DNA of 55,701 nt, taken from NCBI GenBank assembly GCA_948470065.1, contig CAOKNO010000008.1:1-55701 (forward strand). The letters run 5' to 3'. The position numbers and the translations under genes are program-made. The notes beneath the pieces were generated by a model. It was not told where the DNA came from, did not search any database, and was given only the letters and a program-made list of their open reading frames with translations. Source of the DNA: an uncultured Eubacterium sp. (GTDB taxonomy: Bacteria; Bacillota; Clostridia; Lachnospirales; Lachnospiraceae). Positions 35,041-44,100 of the stretch are shown piece after piece (within the stretch, counting starts at the first letter, position 1; each line of letters begins with the position of its first letter).

Positions 35041-37185
35041 TTATTTCTTCGCAAACTTCGTCCGGAAGAGATACCACAGCGCCCCGGTAATACATACGGA
35101 TGAATACCCGCCGCACACAATACCTGCCATCAGCGGAAGCGCAAACTCCCGGATTGACGTTACGCCCAGGATAAATATCATAAATACCATGATAAACGTG
35201 GTCAGGGAAGTATTGATACTCCTGGTCAAGGTCTGTGTAATACTACGGTTGGCAACTTCCATCAGAGCCTCCGGATCCTGCTTACGCACGCCTGCAAGGT
35301 TCTCACGGATACGGTCAAAGATAACGATCGTTGCGTTGATAGAGTAACCTACAATGGTCAGCATACATGCGATAAAGGTATTACCAACGGAAATCCTTGC
35401 AATCGCATAGAATGCCAGTACCACCAATACGTCATGCACCAGCGCGATTACCGCACTTCCCGCAAAACGGATGTCTTTGAACCGGAACCAGATATAAATC
35501 AGCATACAGATGGTAGCGATGACAACCGCCCAGATTGCATCTGATTTCATCTCAGAGCTTACGGTGGAACTAATGTTTTCCGCCGTAATCCCATCTTCAC
35601 TCACGCCAAACTGGTCGATCAACGCCTGGTTCAAAGCTTCCCTATCCGCCAGCTCCAGGGAACGTGTCTTAATTACCACCTGGTTCGTCCCTTCAATCTT
35701 CTGTGTCTGGACATTCCCGTCCTTTGTAATCCCTTCTACCACCGGGACAATCTTAGAATCAATATCTGCAATCGAGTAATCCTCGTTAAACGTCACGGTC
35801 GTTGAAGTCCCGCCTACAAAATCAAGGCTAAAATTCAAGATATTGCCGCCGCCTGCCGTGCCGACGCCCATACCGACAAAGCCAGCCACAATGACTACGA
35901 TAGATACGACAAAGCAGATGTTGCGTTTCCCAAGGAAGTTAATGGTCTTACGTTCTGTAGTAGAGCCATAGAGTTTCGCATTCTGAAGGCCCAACGCATA
36001 GAAACAGCGCATCAGCCAACGTGTTACAACCAATGCTGTGAACATGGACAGGACAATACCAATGCCCAAGGTATATGCAAAGCCTTTTACCGTACCAGAA
36101 CCACGGAAACCCAGCACGATAGCTGCGATCAAGGTTGTGATATTCCCATCTACGATAGCGGACAGAGCCTTCTCGTATCCAATCTTCATTGCAGCGCTTA
36201 CGCTCTTGCCAGCCCCGATTTCCTCTCGGATACGGGCAAAGATAATAACGTTCGCATCAACCGCCATACCAATGGACAGGATAATACCTGCAATACCAGG
36301 GAGCGTCAAGGTAATGTCAAAGAGCCACAACGCAAATACGGTCAACGCAGAATATAAGATTAAGGCAAGGCTTGCGGTAAACCCAGGAAGCAGGTATGCC
36401 ACAATCATAAACAGCATGACCAGCACAAGGCCGATGGCCGCCGCCTTCAAGCTGGTAGAAATCGCTTCTTCCCCTAACTGAGCCCCTACCACTTTAGAAT
36501 GCAGTTCTTCCAGTTCCAAGGACAAGGAACCGATACGGATGGTGGAAGCCAGCTCTTCCGCCGCTTCAAAGCTTTCCATCCCTTCGATCTGCGCCCTTCC
36601 TCCTGTGATAGCGGAATTTACGGAAGGCGCGCTGATGGTCTGCCCATCGTATACAATCGGCATGGTCTTCCCAACATTGTCCGCCGTCGCCTTGGCAAAT
36701 TTCTCTGCGCCCTCGCTTGTCAAGGTCAGTTCCACAATATACTCCCGGTTCCCCATCTCATTGTTGTACGTCGCGCCTTTGGCGCTCTGGATATCCGTAC
36801 CGCTTACCAGGGTATTGCCTTCTTCATCCTGAAATTCCAGGGAACCCGGCTTGCCAAGCTCTTCTAAAATGCTGTTTGCATCGGAAACGCCTGGGATTTC
36901 AATGTTAATCCTGTCGCTTCCTTCCTGATATACGGTAGATTCCGTGCTGTATGTTTCCACACGCTTCTGCAGCTTGTAGACGGTATCCTTCATGTCTTCT
37001 GCCGACGGATTTTCATCCACCGCCCTGTAGGTAATGCTGACACCGCCCGCAAGGTCAAGTCCCAGCTTAATGTTACGGTTTTCCCCTACGCCCACCGTTG
37101 AGATAATGGTCCCTGCATACCAGGACATGCCTGCCATAATTGCAAGAATCAGAACCAGAATCCCCAAAGCTTTGCTTTTCTTCAT
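35041..37185 (-). CDS. secDF: Fused protein translocase subunit SecDF
   Basis: 714-residue membrane protein fusing SecD and SecF, which use the proton/sodium gradient to help preproteins through SecYEG. An N-terminal membrane helix is followed by a periplasmic P1-type domain (about 30-235). Then come the SecD membrane bundle, with SIGMAVDANVIIFARIREE, a short linker, and the SecF half, with VGYSINATIVIFDRIREN at about 625-645. The VDAN/DRIRE motifs in both halves confirm both proteins. It is the last gene of the SCIFF operon, an arrangement seen repeatedly in Clostridia. Confidence 0.96.
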   Translation of the reverse strand: MKKSKALGILVLILAIMAGMSWYAGTIISTVGVGENRNIKLGLDLAGGVSITYRAVDENPSAEDMKDTVYKLQKRVETYSTESTVYQEGSDRINIEIPGVSDANSILEELGKPGSLEFQDEEGNTLVSGTDIQSAKGATYNNEMGNREYIVELTLTSEGAEKFAKATADNVGKTMPIVYDGQTISAPSVNSAITGGRAQIEGMESFEAAEELASTIRIGSLSLELEELHSKVVGAQLGEEAISTSLKAAAIGLVLVMLFMIVAYLLPGFTASLALILYSALTVFALWLFDITLTLPGIAGIILSIGMAVDANVIIFARIREEIGAGKSVSAAMKIGYEKALSAIVDGNITTLIAAIVLGFRGSGTVKGFAYTLGIGIVLSMFTALVVTRWLMRCFYALGLQNAKLYGSTTERKTINFLGKRNICFVVSIVVIVAGFVGMGVGTAGGGNILNFSLDFVGGTSTTVTFNEDYSIADIDSKIVPVVEGITKDGNVQTQKIEGTNQVVIKTRSLELADREALNQALIDQFGVSEDGITAENISSTVSSEMKSDAIWAVVIATICMLIYIWFRFKDIRFAGSAVIALVHDVLVVLAFYAIARISVGNTFIACMLTIVGYSINATIVIFDRIRENLAGVRKQDPEALMEVANRSITQTLTRSINTSLTTFIMVFMIFILGVTSIREFALPLMAGIVCGGYSSVCITGALWYLFRTKFAKK

Positions 37186-37209
37186 GATCTTTTCCTCTCT
37201 TCGTCCTTA

Positions 37210-38565
37210 CTATTCTTCTGCCAAAGCAGCTTTTATCATAATGGCGCACTCAATCCGCTTCTTCTGCAGTTGGCAGCCAATATCATAAACATCGGTAATG
37301 CTCCCATGGAAATTATAGGAATTGGCCGCGCAGCCTCCGCTGCAATAAAACCGTGCAAAACATTCCCTGCACTTTTCCTTCGCATAGACGTTGCACCGCT
37401 TAAACTCTCCCTGCAACCCCTTTGCCTGGATCCCTTCTGTCACATTTCCCATCAGGAACGCTTCGTCCCCTACAAACTGATGGCAGGGATACAGATCCCC
37501 CCAAGGCGTAACGGCAAGGTATTCTGTCCCGGAACCACAGCCTGACAGGCGCTTTGCCACGCAAGGCCCGCCTTCTAGATCTATCATAAAATGGAAGAAA
37601 TTAATCCCCCTGCCTTCCTTCTCACGCTTAACCAGTTCTGCCGCCAGCTTGTCATACTCCGCAAAAAGCTGCGGCAAATCTTCTTCGCGCAGCGCATATT
37701 CCTCCTCAGGCTTTGCTACGACAGGCTCTACGGAAATCTGTGTAAAACCCAGATCCGCCAGATGTAGCACATCCTCTGAGAAATCCAGGTTATAGCGGGT
37801 ATACGTCCCGCGTACATAATAGTTCTCCTGTCCCCTGCTCTCTGCGAATTTCTGGAATTTCGGCACAATCAGATCGTAGCTGCCTGCCCCTTTGCGGAAC
37901 GGGCGCATCTTATCGTTGACCTCCTTGCGGCCGTCTATGCTCAACACCACGTTCGCCATTTCCCTGTTGGCAAATTCCATCACCTCATCGTCAAGGAGTA
38001 CGCCGTTTGTCGTCAAAGTAAATCGGAAATTCTTATTGTGAAGCTTCTCCTGTTCCCGGCCATAAGCCACCAATTCCTTCACTACGCCAAAATTCATCAG
38101 CGGCTCCCCGCCGAAAAAGTCAACCTCCAGGTTCCTGCGGTTCCCCGAATTGGCAATCAGAAAATCCAGCGCAGCCTTCCCGGTTTCCACTGACATCAGC
38201 GCACGCCTGCCATGGTATTCGCCTTCTTCTGCAAAACAATAGCGGCACGCCAGGTTACAGTCATGGGCAATGTGCAGGCACAGAGCCTTCACCACAGTAG
38301 GACGTTCCTGGAACGAACTGATATACGCTTCGTACCCATCCTCTGTAAATAGCTGGCCGTCCTTTGCCAATGCTTCCACTTCGCTGTAGCCCTCTTCGAT
38401 CTCCCCTTGCGGGTATGTCTGCCCCAGCCTTCCTAAAATCTCCTCTTTACTACAGGATTCAAATAAAGGGATGATATCATAGGCAATATCATCCACCACA
38501 TGCACTGCCCCGCTGTTCACATCCAAGACAATGTTAAAGCCGTTGTTCTTATACTGGTGAACCAA
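37210..38565 (-). CDS. scfB: Thioether cross-link-forming SCIFF peptide maturase (radical SAM/SPASM)
   Basis: 451-residue radical-SAM enzyme that installs Cys-alpha-carbon thioether links on the SCIFF peptide. It has an N-terminal peptide-recognition (RRE-like) domain (about 1-85) and the SAM cluster CNLACRYC at about residues 109-116. The barrel carries FFGGEPLMNF (SAM-binding). A Cys-rich SPASM domain follows (CGSGTEYLAVTPWGDLYPC, CNVYAKEKCRECFARFYCSGGC and a late GC near residue 438) for auxiliary clusters. It starts about 80 bases after the 46-residue substrate gene, and a strong hairpin lies between them. Confidence 0.95.
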   Translation of the reverse strand: MVHQYKNNGFNIVLDVNSGAVHVVDDIAYDIIPLFESCSKEEILGRLGQTYPQGEIEEGYSEVEALAKDGQLFTEDGYEAYISSFQERPTVVKALCLHIAHDCNLACRYCFAEEGEYHGRRALMSVETGKAALDFLIANSGNRRNLEVDFFGGEPLMNFGVVKELVAYGREQEKLHNKNFRFTLTTNGVLLDDEVMEFANREMANVVLSIDGRKEVNDKMRPFRKGAGSYDLIVPKFQKFAESRGQENYYVRGTYTRYNLDFSEDVLHLADLGFTQISVEPVVAKPEEEYALREEDLPQLFAEYDKLAAELVKREKEGRGINFFHFMIDLEGGPCVAKRLSGCGSGTEYLAVTPWGDLYPCHQFVGDEAFLMGNVTEGIQAKGLQGEFKRCNVYAKEKCRECFARFYCSGGCAANSYNFHGSITDVYDIGCQLQKKRIECAIMIKAALAEE

Positions 38566-38601
38566 TGCCAGCCCCTTCCTTTCCGATACACACGTACAAA
38601 T

Positions 38602-38626
38602 GACCGTTCGCCGCGGGCGAACGGTC
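38602..38626 (-). other. Intercistronic hairpin between scfA and scfB
   Basis: A perfect 11-base-pair stem (38602-38612 with 38616-38626) around a 3-base loop. The minus-strand 3' side has only ATTTGT, not a full T-run. Such a hairpin can protect the short scfA message or reduce readthrough, giving more precursor than enzyme. Confidence 0.6.
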
Positions 38627-38647
38627 CATGGTCATCCAAAGCAACAT

Positions 38648-38788
38648 TTATTTGTGTTCGCAGCTCTGGTTCCCCACCGTACAGCTTGTCTTGCAGGCAG
38701 ACTGGCAAGATGTCTGGCATTCGCCGCAGCCGCCCTTTTTCACAGTATTCTGTAACTTCTTGGTATTCAATGTCTTAATATGCTTCAT
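38648..38788 (-). CDS. scfA: SCIFF peptide: six-cysteines-in-forty-five-residues RiPP precursor
   Basis: A 46-residue gene. The N-terminus is MKHIKTLNTKKLQNTV, the family leader. The C-terminal part has six Cys in the pattern GCGEC, SCQSAC, KTSC, QSC with Thr/Ser acceptors between them, and ends CEHK. AAGGA lies 11 bases before the ATG. The cognate maturase ScfB is the next gene and secDF follows, the canonical SCIFF layout. The function of the mature peptide is not known. Confidence 0.95.
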   Translation of the reverse strand: MKHIKTLNTKKLQNTVKKGGCGECQTSCQSACKTSCTVGNQSCEHK

Positions 38789-38822
38789 TCTAGACACATC
38801 CTTTCTATGTACTAACTTGGAC

Positions 38823-38828
38823 ATTATA
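38823..38828 (-). promoter_or_regulatory. Extended -10 promoter of the SCIFF operon
   Basis: TGGTATAAT on the minus strand, with TATAAT at 38828-38823, about 35 bases before the scfA ATG. No clear -35 (TAGCCA at 17 bases). It lies in the short space after the nadA stop. Confidence 0.5.
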
Positions 38829-38848
38829 CCACACTTCTCTACGAATGG

Positions 38849-39751
38849 CTACCCCAGTTCCAACATTTTTTCCAGGGGTTTTTTGGCTTTTTGCCGGATC
38901 TCTTCGTCTAATTCCACCGGATTTGCCATATGTTCTAAGGCATACGCCATCTTTTCTAGCGTTATCAGCTTCATATCCGGGCAGCATTGGCGTCCGCCTG
39001 CAGCATAGAAACATTTCTTCGGGTTTTTCTGTCTCAATTCATACAAAACCCCCAGCTCCGTCCCGATAATAAATTCCTCTGCACGGCTTGCCGTAGCATA
39101 TTCGATAATCCCAGACGTGCTGCCAACGTAATCCGCAAGCTCCACGACGTCCATGGTACATTCCGGATGCACCAAAACCTCCGCCGCTGGGTGCGCTTCC
39201 TTCGCCCTTACTACATCCTGCGCCTGGATCTCGTTATGTACATGACAGTACCCATCGTTGAAAATCATGTGCTTTTCTGGCGCTTTAGAAGCCACATACC
39301 TTCCTAAATTCTCATCCGGGATAAAGTATATGTGCTGGTTCGGCAAGGAACTTACTATCTTACACGCATTTGAAGACGTCACGCACACATCTGCATACGT
39401 CTTAAGCAACGCCGTGGAGTTGATGTAGCAGACCACCGCCAAATCCTCATATTCCTTGCGCAGCTTTTCAATCTTACCGATATCCGCCATATGCGCCATT
39501 GGGCAATCCGCCGTCTTATCCGGCAGAAGCACCGTCTTATCCGGGCTTAAGATCTTCGCGCTCTCGCCCATAAACGACACGCCGCAGTACAGGATGGTAC
39601 TGGCTTTTTCCTTAGCGGCTATCTTACTAAGGTAAAAGGAATCCCCAACGTAATCCGCCGCCTTCTGCACTGCTTCATCCACATAATAATGTGCCAGGAT
39701 AATTGCATCCCGTTCTTTTTTCCACTTATTTAACTTCTCTAAGGTTGACAT
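38849..39751 (-). CDS. nadA: Quinolinate synthase A
   Basis: 300-residue [4Fe-4S] enzyme that condenses iminoaspartate and dihydroxyacetone phosphate to quinolinate, for NAD synthesis. Visible features: AIILAHYYVDEAVQKAADYVGDS at the N-terminus, CGVSFMGESAKIL (first cluster Cys), HPECTMDVVELAD (second) and GGRQCCPDMKLITLEKM (third). Length is normal. No nadB or nadC is present in the window. It follows an aminotransferase gene on the same strand, and a GGTTTCCC/GGGAAACC hairpin lies in the leader between them. Confidence 0.96.
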   Translation of the reverse strand: MSTLEKLNKWKKERDAIILAHYYVDEAVQKAADYVGDSFYLSKIAAKEKASTILYCGVSFMGESAKILSPDKTVLLPDKTADCPMAHMADIGKIEKLRKEYEDLAVVCYINSTALLKTYADVCVTSSNACKIVSSLPNQHIYFIPDENLGRYVASKAPEKHMIFNDGYCHVHNEIQAQDVVRAKEAHPAAEVLVHPECTMDVVELADYVGSTSGIIEYATASRAEEFIIGTELGVLYELRQKNPKKCFYAAGGRQCCPDMKLITLEKMAYALEHMANPVELDEEIRQKAKKPLEKMLELG

Positions 39752-39874
39752 ATCTGCTCCCGTTTCCCTGGGAAACCTGGCTGTCCCTACGGTTTCCCAT
39801 TTCCTCCTGATTCATCTGCTTGTTTCCCCGCTTCCATACCATCCTGCCTCTGCACATCCCAGCGCAGGGCAATT

Positions 39875-41026
39875 TTAACCGTTCCTGGCACGTCGCATAT
39901 TACTTGAAAATTCCTTCTCCAGGGAACATTCTAGGGAAACCCCCAGCGCTTCAAACGTTTCATCCAGCGCCGCCATGGTTTCTTTCATATCTGCTTCATT
40001 GGCGTTAGCGCCCATATGCCCAATCCGCAGGACCCGCCCTGCCAGGCTGCCAAACGAGCCTGACAGCATAATATTGTGTTTCTCCTTCATCCGCGTTAAG
40101 ATTGCTTCTGCGGTAGTACCTTCGGGGACTTCAAACACGGTCACCGTATTGGAAAACCCGCTTTCTAAGTACAGCTTTAAGCCGGAAGATCTTATTGCCT
40201 GGATACAAGCCTGTCCCATCTGGGCATGCCGGGGCAAAACCCCCGGATCGCCCTGGATATTGTCAAGCGCAGCCCGTAGCCCATAAATATCGCTGATTGG
40301 CATGGTGTACGGGAACCACTTGGCTTCATAGTACCCGTCAAAAATCCGCAGGTTTGCATAGAACGAAGAAACCTTCGTCTTCCTGGATTCCATTGCACGT
40401 CTGGCGTCCTCACTGATTGTCACAAACGCCAGCCCTGGCGGTGCGGAAACTGCCTTCTGGGAGCCGCCGCACAACAGATCAATCTGGCTGCCATCCACCT
40501 GCACCTCTTCCCCAAACATAGACGAAACCGCATCCACCACGGTTAGTATGCCATACGATTTCAGCAATGGGCAAAGCGTCTTGATATCATTCAGTATCCC
40601 GCTTGGCGTATCGCAATGGACCAAGGTCGCGTATTTATAGTTATGGCCTTGCTCCCTTAAGAACGCTTCTAGCCTCTGCGGATCAATGGGATTCCTGCCG
40701 TCTACCGTATATAGCTGCGGACGTCCGCCATACAGGGAAACAAAATCAGCAAATCCTTTCCCATACAGCCCATTGTCCAAAACCAGCACGGGATCGCCTG
40801 GCTCGGTCAGGGAGGCACAGGCTGCTTCTAGCCCCAAAATCCCTTCCCCGCCCAAGATTAGCGTTTCATTTTCCGTACCAAGCATACGGCTAATCTGTTC
40901 GCAGGTTTCTTTGTAAAATTCTACAAATGTTTCATCCAAATCTGGGTTGGTGCATTCCAAAGCCCTGGCCAGACGGACGTTTTCTTTTACCTGGGTAGGC
41001 CCTGGCGTCATAAGTTTATACATCAC
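39875..41026 (-). CDS. Class V PLP aminotransferase (alanine-glyoxylate / serine-pyruvate type)
   Basis: 383-residue fold-type I PLP enzyme. N-terminal TPGPTQVKENVRLA is the class V signature, the PLP-pocket Asp is in VVDAVSSMFGEE, and the Schiff-base Lys is in CGGSQKAVSAPPG (about residue 194). It catalyses amino-group transfer between a small amino acid and a 2-oxo acid, in the cytoplasm. The partners cannot be fixed from sequence: alanine, serine, glyoxylate, or phosphonate intermediates are options. It is upstream of nadA and may be cotranscribed with it. Confidence 0.88.
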   Translation of the reverse strand: MMYKLMTPGPTQVKENVRLARALECTNPDLDETFVEFYKETCEQISRMLGTENETLILGGEGILGLEAACASLTEPGDPVLVLDNGLYGKGFADFVSLYGGRPQLYTVDGRNPIDPQRLEAFLREQGHNYKYATLVHCDTPSGILNDIKTLCPLLKSYGILTVVDAVSSMFGEEVQVDGSQIDLLCGGSQKAVSAPPGLAFVTISEDARRAMESRKTKVSSFYANLRIFDGYYEAKWFPYTMPISDIYGLRAALDNIQGDPGVLPRHAQMGQACIQAIRSSGLKLYLESGFSNTVTVFEVPEGTTAEAILTRMKEKHNIMLSGSFGSLAGRVLRIGHMGANANEADMKETMAALDETFEALGVSLECSLEKEFSSNMRRARNG

Positions 41027-41111
41027 GCTATCCCTTCTTTTGTTAGTGCTTATTATGCTTCTCTCTTAAGCTTACCTGCCCTATGTTATTACTTAAGCAA
41101 TTAAGCGCTTC

Positions 41112-44100
41112 TTATTTTATTTTTAGTTTAATGCTGGCCTTCTTGCCGCTTCCATCGGTTGCCTTTGCAGTAACGGTAACGGTCTTACCTTTCCCTGCCT
41201 TCTTCGTGGACACGACGCCTTTCGCGTTAACCGTCGCGTATTTCTTATTCGAAACGGACCATGCCAAAGCCTTGTAGGCTTTCTTTCCGCTTGTCTTTAC
41301 CGTTGCCTTTACGGTTATTTTCTTGCCTGCGTTTACCGTTTTCTTGCCTGCCTTAAGGGATACCTTCTTAACGGCGTCCTTATATATCTTAATCCTGACA
41401 GTAGCTTTCTTGCCGCTCCCATCGGTTGCCTGCGCGGTAATGGTAACCGTCTTTCCAGCCCCTGCTTTCTTCGCGGACACGACGCCCTTTGCGCTTACTG
41501 CCGCATACTTGGAATTAGACGTCTTCCACGCCAACGCTTTATTCGCTGTCTTCCCAGTCGTCTTTACGGTTGCGCCAAGCGTTACCTTCTTACCTGCTGC
41601 AATGCCCTTGGTCGTGCTCTTCCATGTAATTTTGCTAACCGCATGGTTTACGACGGTAATCTTGTATACGCCTTTTGCCTGCGAACCATCACAGGCGGAT
41701 GCCGTAATCGTCGCCGTCCCCTTTGCCTTCCCGGTCACCACGCCCTTTGCGCTTACCGTAGCTACCTTTGTGTCAGAGGATTTCCACTGAACCGCCCGGT
41801 TGGCTGCATTCGCCGGGGATACCGCCGCCTTCAAAGCTGCCGTCTTGCCCTTTGCAAGCTTTTTGACCGTCCCACTGACCGTAATTTTGCTGACCTTTAC
41901 GGAAGGAGCCTGTACCTTCTTCAAAGCTTCCTTTGCACGCCGTAACGCTTCTACCGCCTGCTGCATCTTCTCTTCCGTATAACCGCCTGCCGCCTTTAGA
42001 TCCGTCGCTGCCTTCAACGCCTTCTGGTATGCTTCCCAGCTTTCCTTCGTATAGAGCGCTTTCTCGCTGTCCGCTACGGTATACGACTGGATGGCCTGAT
42101 GAAACGCCGTTTCTAAGGTCACTAACAAATCCATCACCTTTTGGATGCTTGCTGTTGCACGGTCGATATCTGCCTGCACCGCGTCCGCGCGCAATAGCTG
42201 CTTCCTTGCTTCTGCAACAGCCGTTGTAAGCGTCCCCGCCGCATTGTCGAACGCCTTCAGTGATTCTTTCGTATAATCAGCCCGCTTTACATTCCCAGAA
42301 GCTTCAATCAATGCTTCCAATGTGCCGCGGTCTAGCTTGGACTGGATGGCAATCCAGCTTAAGATAGGCGCATCCTTCCCGGCATCCTCCACTGATAACG
42401 TCACGTCCTCGTTTGCTTCTAACGCCAATTCCTTCGATACACAGAACTCCTTCGGATCCGCCTTTGTGCCGCAGCTTCCCCAATCCACAACGGAACTTCC
42501 CACATAGGCCTTTAAATTCATCGGGCGTTGCTCAAAGTTTGCATACCACCAGTCATGGAAGCCATATGTCACAATGTATTCCCCTGCCGCAAGCGGGATC
42601 TTGTACTGGATCGATCCATCCCCCGCTGCATCGTACCATCCATAGGTATAGGCGTTAGATCCGCCGTATGCGTTCGCTTGCATCAGATATCCCCACGAGC
42701 CATCCGTATACGCCTGATCCGCCTTGTCATTCTTCAGGCCAGCCGCAGCCTTAAGGCTCTGGAACTGGACAGAGTCCGGGCGGGCACAGTCAATAAAATA
42801 CTGTACATTCTCCGGTACAATCTGTATACCCTGGCTCACCTCAAGATCTAGCCCGTCCACCTTGCCGTTAACTGAAACCGTCGTGAAGTCCGCTCCGTTC
42901 AGCCTTCTTGGATTGACCTTCTCCCATGTAACTGCTTTTTCAGATACCGTACCGCCTACCGTCTTGACCTTAACAGTTTCCGGCAGCTCTGGAACCATGC
43001 CTTGCAAGGTTGACAGCAGCTCTGGCTCAAATACCTCTGCAGTTGCCTGCGCGTCGTATTCCGTAATGATGATAAAGCTTATCATCGGGTTATTTTTGCT
43101 GTTTCCTTCGCCTTTTGCAGCTTTGACGCTCAAAGCGCCGTCCTGTGCCAATTCTGCCGCATATGTCCGGTACACACCGTTCCCAGGAAGCAGCTTGCCT
43201 TCCTTTAACTCGCCATTGACGAAAAGATCCGTATAACGTCCCCCATTATTCCAAGGATCCTTCATAGCGACCGTCACATTATACTTCCCTGCCGGAAGAT
43301 CAAATTGGTACTCCAGCCCCGAAGCGCATTCCCTTACGCTGTCCCAGCGTCCCTGATCCTGGTAATATGCCGCCGTATCGTCCCCGATATAGCCCCAGTT
43401 CTTCCCAGAAATGCCGTCTGCCCCATAAGGCTGGTCTGACATGCTGTTATACCTTCCAAACTGCATCCCTGCAGTCGGCGTATACAGGCTTGAAGTCCCG
43501 ACGTCCACGCAATACAGCACATTTCCTTCTGGTACGGCAGGAACCCCGGATACTACGTTCGATACTCCGCCAAACGCGTCCGTTACCTGGATATAATACG
43601 TGGTCCCATTCACAAGCCCTTTGATGACCGCCTGGTTCGCCGTAACTTCTATGGACTGATCCAGCTTATCCTCTGATGTTCCATATTTTACAGTATACGT
43701 CCCGCTTCCGCTTACTTCGTCAAACGACACAACCAACGCCCCGTCGTGGGACGCCATCTTACGGATGGTCGGCACGCCCCCTAACGTCACCTCGCCAGAA
43801 ATCAGTTCCGCCTTACGCAAAGACATCCTGCCACTTTCTGCCGTCATCGACAGCGTTACCGTATGCTTCCCGGCTGCAAGGTTCCCTGTGTCATATATGA
43901 TAGCCTCCGCACGTTCGCTTTGCGCCGTCAAATCAACTGCCTGCGCCGCGCCGCCGTCAACGCTTACTTGGATTGTCCCTGCATCCGGTCCTTTCCCCCC
44001 ATAGAATACGGCGCGGGAGCCTTCAAATGTAAACGCTGCGCTTGCCGCCTTGTCTGTCGTCGCCTGCCCAGACCAGCTTCCCGTGTAAGTAAATTTATTG

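Noticed and set aside
39752-39874. 29-codon frame upstream of nadA
   Set aside because: It overlaps the start of nadA in another frame and has nothing protein-like to support it.
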